Assembly (NCBI GenBank): GCA_930367205.1
Contig: OV884012.1
Span: 149,001,405-149,065,404 of the forward strand
DNA: 64,000 bases
Reading direction: 5' to 3'
From: Acanthosoma haemorrhoidale
Taxonomy: Eukaryota; Arthropoda; Insecta; Hemiptera; Acanthosomatidae
Part shown: one piece after another, positions 10,909 to 23,130 of the stretch
Position numbering within the stretch: the first letter of the stretch is position 1
How the letters are laid out: every line of letters starts with the position of its first letter
Program-made: the position numbers and the translations under genes
The notes under the pieces: model-generated
What the model saw: only the letters and a program-made list of their open reading frames with translations
Databases searched by the model: none
Told to the model about the DNA's origin: nothing

Positions 10909-13900
10909 GTTTAATAATTAAAAAATTAAATTGATCAAAACAATTTGTTTGATAATATGAATCCACTCGTATATACCTTTCAACCCTGAGCCACCCATTA
11001 CTTCTGACCGCACTTTCTAGCTTCTTCTGAAGGTAGCGAAATTCAATCGTTATCACTATGACAAGTATTGATTTTGAGTGTGGGCTTTACAGAGTACTTG
11101 CTATACGTAATACCAGCGTGATACTCAACTGTGATAAATAGTATTCAGTGATGCACGTGCAGAAACTCACACAGGGCGCCAGTTACCAGAGCCGACCATA
11201 GACCTATATTTATTTAGGAATTAGTTGTGAATAGCAGTTAGGAGTTTCTTGCTTATCCTGTGTTCGAACGATGGGGTCAAACACTACCGCTGGTAGTTAT
11301 AGTGCTCCCTCGTTCCAAATTATAGTTACCATTAAATCACCTGTTTGTTCCTTCACCATTAAATATTAAAACATAAAATCCTTTTTAAATACAAGTATAC
11401 ATTTCTTCATAATATTGATGATCAGTATTTTCAAGCCTAGCTCCCATTGTATGTACTTTTATAGATACTTGTCTCAAATTACTAAAATTACATTATAGAT
11501 GAACAGCTCAAAACATACTAATCGAAGAAATAATGAGTTATTACAATATAAATTTCTTCAGAGATTATTATTAGAGATTATCAAATATCAAATAGCATTG
11601 AAGCACTTGATTCACAGGAGAGAAAAATAACGCTTCAAACTAAAGAAAATATTTTATGTTTTGTTGCCTCAGTATCCTAGGAGTCTGTATGTATATTGAA
11701 TAAGAACGACTGATATTCCATGAATCTATGCATTGTATTGTCGGGTACACGAATGGGCGAATGAACATTTTGTAATAGAATTTAGATCATGAAATAGCTA
11801 ACTATTTTATGAATTTAAAATGAATAACTATTATTCAAAACCCATAGTTTGGCACTGTCCTACAATAGATGTTTTACCTAACCACACATGGTAAAATATA
11901 TTATATCGTCACATTTGAGGAAATAATCGGTAATAATTTAATATTATACTGTGATATTTTTAGTTTTTTTTCCCCTTAGCAAATTATGAAATTCAATTAT
12001 GTCATCATGGCATTCAAACGAGTGTGGCTGATTCAAATCCAAAACGGATAAGTAACTTTATTTTGTAATAAAATTATAATGCAGTGGTAGGTAAGCTATT
12101 GAAGGGTGCCAACAAATAGATAGCCCAGGTAATAATGCAATCTGTCTAATGGTGCCCAAATAATAAACAAACTTTTGCATTTGAAATAGATCATTGGTAA
12201 TTTAACGTGGAAATCTAGTTATAGTATTTGAATCGTTTCTATTATTTCTAACTAGTTTATAATTATTACAGTAGTCATCATGGTAGTGTTTACTTTATTA
12301 TTACTAAAGCAGATCGGTTCACTCTATTTTTAAATGTTTTGAATTGCTAGCTAAGGCATATATGTTACGCACTAACTTCCTAGAATCTTGAAACCATGGA
12401 GCAGCCAACCACCTCATCGATCCGTACAAACAATACATTGTTTCCCTCAGACTGTTTCCTTTCAGGACATGTCTTCAAATTCCAGATCCATTCTTGACCG
12501 TACAGTTTGCACCATCCCATACATCCCATACAGTTTCTCTATCAACTATAGAATAGATTTGGCCCTCTCGTCCATACCCTGGAGCCATGAGCTACTTCCT
12601 TGGGAGGCCGTCCGTCCTCGATGACCACCAGGAACCCGCCGCAGACATAAAGGGCCAAGAAGGATTGGAACTGGATTGTGGAATTGGATTCCCCGAGGGA
12701 TGTTTGCATGCTCCTCTGATTGACTTAGGCTTGATTGACTTAAGTCCGTTTGATGACCAGAGCAACAACAAAGCCTCCAATCCAAAGACAAGATTGTCCA
12801 CTTCAGGGCTCAATTTATCAGCTTATTACTTAACTTAATTCAAATTCTCTTCTCCTCTGCTAAAAGCAAATATACTAACTTCCACGTACAAAAGGACCTC
12901 GTGTATATTAGGGACCTAATGGAGTTTTATTGTTATTCAGAAATCCAATATGTTCCCTTCAAAGGCCCGAGACCACTTTAGAATCGTATCTGATGTTTTT
13001 TTTTCTTTCTACTACTTTTCGTTTGGGAAAACAAATTTAACTTGTATGGAATGAAAGAGTTTAACTCACAGGTTCATATTTTCATTTTCTAGCTCATTGT
13101 AAAGCATAATTATTCTTTTTTTAATATTATTTTCATTTTTTTAATCTTTATGACACGCTGTAAAAAAACCTGTTTATTTTAAACAATAACTAGGCGTAAA
13201 TAAAGGGTTTCGTTAAGGTTAGGAAAACGATTTTATTAAAACTTTTAGTATAATAGGCAAAAAATCTCCAACCGAGTTGATTATCTTACTCTAATTACCT
13301 ATTAGAGTGTTGACTAACAAGTTCATAATGTTGAGTAATAATGTTCGAATAAATAGTATGTACACTATAACCTACATACGGAGACAACAGATGATTGCCA
13401 CGTACCAATTTGAAACTTGAACTTATCTCTTTGGAATCACACAAATACAGAATAATATGTTTTAATAATAGGGCTGAATAATCTGTTGCATAGTTTTTAC
13501 AAATGAATATTATTTTTAACTAAAATTTTGAAAAAATCATAGGTGAAGCTAGGAGCTAGAATTGCATAAATATAAATTAGAACTCATTATTTCACTGTTC
13601 AGTGCTGACATCTACTAAATTTTTAAGTAATGTCAAAAAAAAAAACCTTAACATTAACCACATACAGAATTTTTAAAGGTCGTGTGTCGTTTATGATTCA
13701 GAGCTTGCAGAGGATAAAAGCACGGCTCCCATTAATCGGACCACTGGACCACGAAGGCCAGACCAAATAAAATACTACCCCCAATTTAATTTTAAAAATG
13801 TTTAATGTTGCGATTTAATTAAAACGTGTTGCCTTTTGCTTTCAGTAATAATATCCAAGCCCTTTCCGTGTTTACATAAATACTTAATATGCGTTTTTAA

Positions 13901-14160
13901 CCTCGAAAAGAGAATGATAAATGAAATGAAACACATTATATTAATTGAATTAGTTAAGGCAACAAAGGGGACATCACGCGATTATGTGGAATTTCATGTT
14001 CAACGCAATTGAACCTGAATAAATTATAAATATTGTTAAAATTATTAAACGTAATTAGGCTATCATATAGACTCTGGGTGCAATTTACTTTATATTTGTC
14101 TCACCCTTTTATTTCAATTGGACTTATTAATTTCATCAACACGTTACTTTTTTTTGTTTT
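10909..14160. other. Unique stretch with one GC-elevated island
   Basis: AT-rich apart from about 12380-12830, where GC rises and overlapping frames open on both strands (plus 12388-12624 and 12587-12838; minus 12546-12791 and 12592-12813). None shows a domain I recognise and they exclude one another, so I do not call a gene. It could be a degraded exon or non-coding RNA. Confidence 0.4.
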
Positions 14161-16866
14161 AATTTCATAATTTAATCCCACCCTCAACCCCAAATTTATC
14201 ATATTCTTCTACATTCAAGTTCATTAAATCTCACTCCCTTGTGGACTTGGGGGGCCTCTGGGCTGTTTGTAAATATTGTATGAATGAGCGAGTGAATGAT
14301 GAATTGTAAATATAGTATGAATGATGACATTTATCTCAATTACTCATTGCCTAATAAAAGGCAGATTGTAATTTTATCTTAATAAAAATTGTTTAAAAAA
14401 AAAAAAAAAAAAAAATCTCACTAGCCTATTAACTTCATTGCTTACAGAGTTCAGAACCCGAATTACTCCTCTCATTTCCCTTCTTATAAATCTTGTCTCC
14501 TACCTTATCCCCGTAAAAAAAATCCAAAAATGCATCCATCCAACTCCTCTTATCCATTCTCTTTTGGAATGCGAATGGTGTTCGTACTCTCACAAACGAA
14601 CTGACAGCACTACTCCGAGAACATTGGCGTAGCTCTCATTACTGAAAGAAGACTTACCAGTAAATGACCATTTATAATTCGACAGTACCAGACCTATCGA
14701 ACTGATCACCCAGATGGAAGATCACATGCAGGTACCGCTGTCATTGTCCATAACTCCATTTCCCATCACATAGTTCCTTTGGTAGCACATGATTTCATGA
14801 TGTGTCAATCAGTACCTTCACTTTCCCCCTCACCCTAGCGACAGATAGGTCCTCCTAATAAATCCATTTCCGATTCCCCCCGAGATGAATATCCTTTCTA
14901 GAAATTTACCGGACATCGTAAATTTAGATTCTACCAGACATCGTTTCCTTGTGGGTGGGGACTTTCATGGAAAGGATTATTATCGGGGTTCAAGGTAGAC
15001 AAATACCTCAGGACGTGCTTTCCTGTATACACTCACACGCTCCAGCATTGCTCCACTGTCTCTCCGGCCACCTATTGCCCATCTGATCCCAACCGAAATC
15101 CTGATCTCCTTGACTTTTTCTTCTACAATAGCTTAGGAACACTAAACTATTCACTTATGCGCCTCGATAAACTCTCATCCGATTATAGTCCTTTGATTCT
15201 AACCGTTTCTCTAAGACCAATTCGAAAACTGTCTCCTCCTTCATTTGTTAACCCATTTAGTTGGAGCCACTTCCGCCAGCTTCTTACAGATTCCGTAGTA
15301 GTCAAAACGTAAATACTATACCTCAGCATCTCAATGACCTAATCCAACCCAAACGCCACTCGAGAACGTGTGGGAAATAACCCGACATGCTGCTGATCGT
15401 CGCTCGTACAATCATTACTGCATATTGGTAAAGTGGCGAGGCCATCCTTCTGATCCGGTTCCCATTTTTCCTCTTTGTCTCCTGGGGATAATTCTCCTCC
15501 TAAGATCCTAAAATATCTTCCTGTCTCATACCCACTCCTTCGTGATGATGGGTCCTTCAGATGAGGAAAGTTAGGAAAAACTCACTCTGCACCTTTTCCG
15601 TACTTTCACGCCATACCTTAGTCATCGAAACCATTCTGATACCTCAACTGTTGAAGATTTCCTCCCATAACTTAACCCTCTCTCGCCTCCACCAAAAGCC
15701 GTTAACTCCTCTGAGGGTAAATATCATCTGAAAAACTTACCTTATCCAAAAACCTTTTTCGTACTCTCCAGTTAGGTTTCGGGCTATGGCATTCCTCTGA
15801 TTAACAAGGCTTTTGCATTGTTGATCACATATACCAGCCCTTGAAACCAAACAGTGTTGCACTGGTGATTTTATAGACCCAAGTTTTTGACAGGGTTTGG
15901 TACGCAGGTTTGTTTTAAAAGCTCAAAAGGTATGTACTACAAATCCTTTACTTAATCCTACAATCCTACCTTACAAAAGACATCTTCCAAGTCCACTGCG
16001 GTATGGAATATTCCAACTACTATTCCATTGAAGCAGGAGTTCCACAAGGCAGTCTCCTGGGTCCCATCCTCTATAGCCTAAACACCGCTGATGTCCTCTA
16101 TACTCCCAATACCTTTTTGGAAACATTTGCAGATGACACCACAGTCCTGTAATTACACCCAGACCCCGATACAGCATCACAAAACCTTCAAAAAGACCTT
16201 GATGAAATCGAGTTTTGGTTCAAGCAATGGCGGATCTACAAGTATGTTAATGTTAATGAAGCAATGTGTCCCCACATCACCTTTACCTCTTCCTGTATTC
16301 GAGACATAACGGTATAAATACCCGGTCACTTGTCGAAAGAAGGCTGACATCGAAACCCCCCACAAACCTATAAAGATAAAAACTAAACAGGTGCTTTGAG
16401 CAACTGTGCAGACTACTTTGAAGGACTTCCCATCTCTCAATAGAAAATAAATTACTAATTTATAAAGTTATACTGAAGCCAATTGAGCTTTAGGGGAGGG
16501 CAAAAAATTCGAACATAAAGTACTCAATCCTTTCAATCAATTCCTGAGATAATTCCGCTTATTACGTCAACAACAAAACCCTTCATAAGAATCTTAATAT
16601 AACCTACTTTCTTGAATTATTCCAATCATTTCCTGACCGTCTGTGGCTCCCGCGATAGGAGCGTGGGGGACTTCCCAATATTTCTCCATTTTCAAGCGAG
16701 GGAAGTGACAACCATTCGGACTTGGGTGATCTCTGGGCTGCGTGTAAATCCTGTATGAATGAGCGAGTGAATGAAGAAATGTAAATATGGTATCAATTAG
16801 AACATTGATCTCAATTACTTACTGCCCAATAAGTTGCAATTTTATCTCAATAAAGATTGTTCTATA
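14161..16866 (+). mobile_element. Family A Jockey-clade LINE, most complete copy (degenerate)
   Basis: This is the reference copy for the family. In order it shows the end of ORF1 (hydrophobic 'SLLINLVSYLIP' near 14470-14510) and the ORF2 start of the endonuclease ('WNANGVRTLTNELTALL' near 14565-14620, then a degraded 'YRTDHPDGRSHAGTA' near 14690-14740). The endonuclease motif GGDF sits at about 14954-14965, followed by 'DLLDFF' (about 15100) and 'SSDYSPLIL' (about 15177). The reverse transcriptase shows 'GVPQGSLLGPIL' (from about 16038) and the catalytic 'FADDT' (16126-16140). The C-terminal coding part and the 3' tail end near 'ctcaataaagattg' at 16860. Jockey proteins nick a target and copy their RNA there. 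Many stops, frameshifts and deletions, plus a nested insertion (14236-14412), make it non-functional. Confidence 0.88.
14236..14412 (+). mobile_element. Family A tail nested in the family A LINE, with 10-bp TSD
   Basis: A 5'-truncated family A 3' end ('gtggacttggggggcctctg' to 'attgtaattttatcttaat') is followed by a poly(A) tract to about 14415. The 10-bp repeat 'aaatctcact' occurs at 14226-14235 and 14413-14422, so the insertion is precisely delimited. Removing one repeat and the insert rejoins the surrounding LINE. The long poly(A) suggests it is younger than its host copy. Confidence 0.92.
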
Positions 16867-17044
16867 AAATAAAAACTACATAATTTAAATGGTGAGAGCA
16901 TTTTTTTCGTTTAACGTTGTTTTTTTAGCGCTGAAAATATGAAAAATATGAGCCATTTGTGTTAAACAGTAAAAATTGTATAGTCTTTTTATCATTCTGA
17001 ATATGACACTACTAAGACAGTAACCGTAAAAATGATTCTATTGA

Positions 17045-17317
17045 TCTGAAGTTTTTAACCTACGTTCAAATACACCCTGGATTATTATTGTTGATATATT
17101 ATACGAGTATATTATTATCGTACTAGGCACCCAAACCACCTCAGAACTTTTTCAAGCACTAAACTTCCCAAAAATCCACGCCACAGACGTAATTGAGCAC
17201 TCGATCTGGTGTGTCATAACAGGATTACAAATAACTCAAGAATCCGTGACGGCGTTCCCAGACGTACAGCTAAGAAGTGGATTCGTTAAATTAATTGGCT
17301 ATCACTCGTATACATAA
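17045..17317 (+). other. ATG-less open frame of about 90 codons, unidentified
   Basis: The frame is open from just after a TGA at 17042 to the TAA at 17315-17317. From 17126 the DNA becomes GC-richer than its surroundings and encodes a protein-like mix of residues ('GTQTTSELFQALNFPKIHA', later 'HSIWCVITGLQITQE' and 'VQLRSGFVKLIGYHSYT'). There is no in-frame ATG at its start. The segment begins just after 'cgtactag', which could be a weak splice acceptor. I do not recognise the family. It may be a terminal exon, a relic of a retroelement or integrated sequence, or chance. Confidence 0.3.
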
Positions 17318-18738
17318 TAGCTGCAATCGCCTGCAGTAGAAAATGTATTTGTAACAATAAAATATATATTGGTCAATATTCGGAATTATGCCAGTGAAAA
17401 TTAAATGGGAAAATTCTGTCAGTTAACTAATAATTTATTGTATTTATTCATTACTGCGCCTATACCATAGAGAGTCATTGAAAAATACAATAACGAGCTC
17501 AAATCTTGTTGTAGTTATTGTTGATCGTTGAGATGGGTTTAATGAATTCAGCAGCATATAGAGCAATCCACCTAACCATCCCTGCAGCTTCTGGAGATGG
17601 GACACACCCAACCAAGAGAGATTGTTGGTGGAATAATCCATTGTAATTCTATTCAATTATGTTTGATCATTTAGTGGTTATTAGGAGGTAGGAGCCAGGA
17701 TATGTTTCCTCAATTTTTTTGTGTATTCTTTCCTTCATCGCTTAGTGCATGATTCTAATAGAGTAAAATAAATTTATAGATTCTAGATGTAAGTGCTTTT
17801 GCTTCTTCTGCTGTCCTTTAGGGTTGTATTCTTCTCAGTCCATCACCGCCATTTGTGAAACCCGAAGGGTTTCAATATAAGGGAAGGAGGAATGTAAGGG
17901 AAGATGTTTCTATTCCGCCGACTACAGGCACCTTTCGGTCCAGTGTTTGTGGGAAATTTTCCCTACTTCCTACGCACGGGCTTCAGAATTTATTCAACGT
18001 TCAAAAGTATTGTGGCTTCGTGTGCTTAACATTTTTTTTGGTTGCTTTTACAGGAGAGAAACTTAGTTATTTTTGTTAAGTAACTTCTAAGCGGTGACTT
18101 GTGAAACGGAATCGAATATTTTTCGCATACATCCTGTCCTGTTACCACAAATTTAAGTCGATTCAATCCTTTTCGCAGTGGCTATTATAGAGATTTGGAA
18201 AGTCTCGTGAGTACACTATCAAATTATTTATATTTTTAAATATGTTTGAATCATCATACATGCAGTCGAATCGTTGATGGGCCCTGTCGTTATAATCGTA
18301 TTCAAAAATACGTTCCGTTCAAGCATGGTTCAACTTTTCAATTGCAACGGATTTCAATGGCTGATATGACTTCTTCAGCCGACTCTCTGGCGGAATAAGA
18401 AAGAACTGCTGCCTCCCCCATCGGATGTGGCCACGACAATACTCGATGACATGTGCGGGCATACCCAGGCTGAAAAACAATGTAATTATTGATTATGCAC
18501 GCTCATTGAGCGAGGATGGAGGACAGTTAGAGTGGAGAATTGCACCGGTGAAAAAGCAACTAGCGGCAATAGCATCGATATTCCCCAGTGTGGTCACATA
18601 TCATAAAGTGTTGTCCGATGGAAACTGGCCGGGAATTCTAGATGAGAAACATGTTTTTTTCAAGAGTAGTCTCTGACAGAGATCCGAGTCCTGCCGAGGC
18701 GTGGCGTGGAGTTTCTTTTATTCCATCCGGGCCTGATT

Positions 18739-18796
18739 TATAAAGGCAAGCCTCGGCCGCGGGCATCCTCCCCTCGCGCATTTCTCCTCTGACAGT
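18739..18796 (+). promoter_or_regulatory. Promoter-like segment with TATA box and donor-like site
   Basis: 'TATAAAG' at 18739-18745 is followed about 30 bp later by a GC-rich, pyrimidine-rich stretch (18751-18790), where a start site would be expected. Then 'gacagtaagt' offers a splice-donor match with GT at 18795-18796. A GC rise in AT-rich DNA supports function only weakly. No downstream exon could be linked to it. Confidence 0.2.
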
Positions 18797-21700
18797 AAGT
18801 AATAAAAAGTTATTGACGTACTTATTTAAGGCTCTCCTAATATAACTGGCTACGTACTGGCAGGCAACATTCCTGTTGTACTCAAAGAAGTTAACTCACG
18901 ACATAAAATCATAGATAAATATGTCAACTGGAAATTCATTCAGGACTCTATGAGACGGTACAGCTAAAACGTAAAGGGGAGATATAACAAAACTACACTC
19001 ACATATTGTGTCCTGGTCGGAAGGCTCTTTCGTTTTTACGTATTTCAAGGACTTATTGTTCCATTTTGTAAATGAGCAGCAACAGACCACTGGAGTGAAG
19101 TAATGGTTGGAGTTGGAACAATGAAGCACATAACGATCTCTACCTTTTTCTAAGCAGTTTTCATCAACTCAAGAACAGATCGTTTCTGATCATGACTGTT
19201 TATATTATTTATTAAATACTGTTAGTTGGAGAATTGCTGTCACCTGACATATACTGTTCTAGTCTTGAAACCATACTATGTATGTAAAGAATTATAATCC
19301 AATAAGACGACTTATTAATGTTTAGGGATCCATGATACTTCTAAGCTTTTTTCTTGTACCGCTTAAGTTTTTGGGGGTAATTCCAAATTCTCGACCAATA
19401 GTGTTGCCTTCATCCACTAATGTCACTCTCCTAGCTCGACCGGTGCATCAAGTGTGGCAATCAATCCCATTGTCCGAGTCGTAATCGCAGCCCCTATTTG
19501 GTCTCTAGACGTTCTTCTACCATTTCCTCTGGGTCCTTTTGACCCATCTAAATACAAGGTAATTATGTTATTGTACATTGTGTAAATGAACAGAAGGTAT
19601 ACTTTAGTAATGTATTTGCTTTCGAATTCTTTTTCTTTCCGTGATTCCAAATTTACTACCAGCTCTCCTGCGAAATTTATACATGGCAGGTTTGTTCAGA
19701 ATGACGAACAAACGGGAAGAATTTTGGAGTACTGTTTGGTCACTAAAGGTAACCTAGGTCACTAGTGGTTTAGTAGAGATTGGAAATAAAAACACACCAG
19801 CACTATTTTTCTCACCATCTTTACCTTCAACGGTTGATTTTTTTTTTTTTATACCAATCACTTGGCCAAGCTTTTTAATAAGCAGGGCGTCAGTGAATAA
19901 ATTTAATGGTAATTCGGAACTTTTGCAGGGGTCTTAAAAGAAATCCGTAGTGCCTGACCATACCTTATCGCGAACACAATTAATTGTTTCAATGTTGCTG
20001 CTAATAATAAATAATCTAATTGCCTTTGAAATGTTTTAAATAGCGTTTGCATCCAAATGCAGTCTTTAATAAGCCCGATTAAAGTTTGTCACCGCAGTCA
20101 AAGATATTTTATATAAATACTGTTTTTAATGAAAGTTTGTCATCTTAAAATTACGGTTTCGTTTGACTTACTTAACACTCTCTTAATCCTCTCGGACAAT
20201 GGACAAAAATCTTTGACGAGTCCAAACAAAGATTGCAAAAAGCTCTGAAGAGTCCATGAAAGCCTCCAAAAATATTATATATAACGTAACACTTGTCAAT
20301 CAAAGTCCAAGAAATGGTTAAATTTTAGTTTCTCTGAATAGTTGACTAGGTTGTATCACATTTGAATTGAAATGAACCTGACGTCAACAGAAAGGCAGTA
20401 GGAGCAGTCCATCTTACTATGATATTTAATTTTATAAAACGATTGTTATATAAAACTGCTGTAGCAAAATATAAAAAGTAGCTTGATAGTTCCATGTACT
20501 AGCACGAAGCAGAGCATAGATATCTTTGTTCTATCGCTATGATCAGTATAAGAACAGGAAATAGGTGTAATTACCATTGCCAACAGAACGGAAAAGGAAC
20601 ATGAAAACAAACTTGTTACATTGATACCCATCTGTTCTGTCTAAGAAAGATTAAAATATACAACACATTACGAGACCAGCGCCTTAGGGCCTATTCGAAT
20701 GGAGTGGGTCATAGTAATAAAATGGCTTCGGTAAAATTTATTAGTAACAAATCAAATATGCATAGGTTTCGATTAAAAATGTCAGGAAATAGATTAAAAA
20801 GCTGCGAATGTGATAGATGTTTTATTATAGGATTTCATAAACATGGACTATCTGATGAGGGAAAGGGTGCCGTGGCGAACACATTAGCATATGTTATTAG
20901 GAGCCAGGCTCCACTAACACACGGCTCGTGTTTCGCATGTAATAAATTGCAACGGGGGGGGGGGGGCTCTGATATATTAATTTTCAATTCCATACGGCCT
21001 ACATTTAATTCAATTACAGCAGACCCAACACCTCGGCCGGTCTGTCTGAGGTGACAAATTCTAAATTAGTTCTCATAAATCTGGCATGTTCTATGTCCCT
21101 TCTATCCCCTCTCGATTGTATCTTTACTTAATGACCTTGCCTCGACTGTCACCACGTCGTAACTTGTCTTTTCATTAGACACTGGTAATACCACTACGTC
21201 TATACGTATTGTGAAATAAGACACCTTCTGTCTTTCCACTGCTTTAATAATTTATAAACGTTTTCGACGTTGCCGTCGTAACATTCACGAGATAAATAAA
21301 CAATGTAGTCACATTTAAGAAAAAAAATGTCATGACAAACTGTTAAAAATAGATACAACAAGTAAAAATCGATGCTCTGAATGAAACAATTTAACAATGA
21401 GTATTAACTGATATCTGCATTATGAATATAAAAATATGGTATTTTGGCGTCCTCGCAGTCACACCGAATCGCCCCAACATCGATAAATGATAAAACTGGC
21501 TTAACATAATAATAAGAGGGTGAAGATAGATTACTGTAGTATCTCCCTGGCTATCAAGAAGTTTTAATTGTTAACTGTTTTAACTATTCTCACTTGAGCT
21601 GGAGTTAATGAAAAAGTTTTTCTTAAAGTTTATTTATAGACAACATACTATGTACGTATGTCTTCGACATCAGTCCCTGATAACATGAAAACAATGCTAA

Positions 21701-22393
21701 GTATTAAACATGATTGGTAATAATTAGTGATAACAGAAAAAATATTAAAAAAAGGACTTCTCTGGATTACAAAGAGATATAGATAGTAGTCTAAAATACA
21801 TGGATAAATCAAAATATTAGATCTCAAAGTCTGCTAATTTGTTAAAAAATTTGTATGAAAATAAATTAGGTCATATCTGCTAATGGGAAGACCCTATTTA
21901 AAAATTTAATTCCACATAAAAAAAAAAGTTATGAGAGTTACGATTTTTTTTTATTTACTAACATTTCTTAGTGGATAAGAAAAAAAAATTACAAAATCCT
22001 AAATAAAATTGCTAAATTTTCCATGCAAAATATATCCTTTTGGATTTTTGTTTTATGGTAGCATTGAAGTTAAAAAGTTTGGAAACACTTGGTTGCTAAA
22101 ATTAACTTGAAGGATTATTTAACTTATTAAAGAATATATGTATTTTTTTGTTGTTGTTTAAATGAAAATTCATTGCGTATAACAGTGCCAGCACAGCTCG
22201 TTAGTAAAATTTGTTGAAGGAATTAATTTACTACTTCAATATAACTCATGTATCACTTTTATATACATGAGCATTTTTTTTTTCTCTGAAAGTGTGTAGT
22301 TCTGTAAATAGTTTTTGTTAATATTGTTGTGTGATGTTTGATTTATTTGTCGGCGGCGTGAGGTAGACTATTCCACCGTTGGTGAGTCGCTAC

Positions 22394-22414
22394 CTCTCTC
22401 TCTCTCTCTCTCTC
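22394..22414. repeat. (CT)n microsatellite
   Basis: About 10 tandem CT units followed by 'ag'. On the plus strand this resembles a polypyrimidine tract with an acceptor AG, but no exon is evident after it. Confidence 0.95.
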
Positions 22415-22899
22415 AGTATTTGGTTTCCAAATATTTATTTATGTTGTCAATAAATTGGCGACCAAGTCAATTAAATAAATAAATAGCGGACGTGTGTATT
22501 TGTAATAGGTGATCTGCCGGTGATCCGGCCGGTAAACAATCAAAATAAAGTCAGATTTATACCGACTCATTCCCCTCCATGTTTTTTTTTCATCGGTGAC
22601 ACAAACACCATCGCTGGCGCCTCTAACCAATTATCCTCCACCATTTATAAAGTATTTCAGATGAGCAGAGCTGTTAAAACAATTCATTAATCGCTTATTT
22701 TTAATTTTTTGTTTTTAGATTCTTATGCTTTTCATTTAACTGAAAATAACTTCCTGAGGGCAATGTAACGAATGAGTAATTAATGCGCAGGAGCAATGTG
22801 AAAAGTAAATAGTTAATGGTTAGTACCATACAATTACGTGTTTTCATGATCTTACATTATTATTATTACTATCATGTTCGGTGAATAAATAATAGTTAC

Positions 22900-23126
22900 T
22901 CGTGACCTGCTATAAATCCGTGACAGTGGGAATCCTGGCAATGGCCAGTTTCTCCAATCATGTCCTGAGCGTATGTGGCTCTCGTGCTCTTCGTCAGCCT
23001 CCATTGGCTCGTATCCGGTGACGTTGCTGACGGAGGAGCGTAGGGGACTTCCCAAGATTCCGCTTCCTCTTTCGCATGCGAGGGAGGTGACAACAATGTG
23101 GACTTGGGAAGGCCCTGGGCTGTATT
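22900..23126 (+). mobile_element. Family A fragment abutting the duplicated cassette
   Basis: It runs from 'cgtgacctgctataaatcc' through 'tcctgagcgtatgtggctct', 'gctcgtatccggtgacg' and 'gagggaggtgacaac' to 'ccctgggctgta'. There it is cut off and the cassette at 23131 begins. The 99-codon minus-strand frame here is translated LINE DNA. Confidence 0.88.
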
Positions 23127-23130
23127 TTTT

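Larger units (their letters stand above)
16867..22890. other. Long unique stretch without a supported gene
   Basis: About 6 kb, mostly AT-rich. It contains an ATG-less open frame (17045-17317, listed separately), a GC-elevated segment ending in a promoter-like site (about 18400-18800), a G/C-richer segment at 20700-21054 and a (CT)n tract (22394-22414). Frames at 17855-18079, 18425-18676, 18896-19129 (-) and 19423-19650 (-) show no domain I can name. A 116-codon frame at 20704-21054 runs through a G12 homopolymer, which makes a real protein unlikely. Confidence 0.45.

Noticed and set aside
12546..12838. Overlapping frames on both strands in a GC-rich island
   Set aside because: Mutually exclusive frames without domains; the GC bias alone lengthens open frames on both strands.
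19335..19650. Minus-strand frames resembling the N-terminal helix-turn-helix of a Tc1-like transposase ('LVDEGNTIGREFGITPKN')
   Set aside because: The resemblance is vague, needs a frameshift, and no catalytic motif or terminal repeats were found.
20704..21054. 116-codon open frame
   Set aside because: It crosses a G12 homopolymer, shows no domain, and has several cysteines but no recognisable finger spacing. A non-coding element is at least as likely.
22381..22416. (CT)n followed by AG as a splice acceptor
   Set aside because: A simple microsatellite explains the tract, and no open frame or donor follows at a sensible distance.
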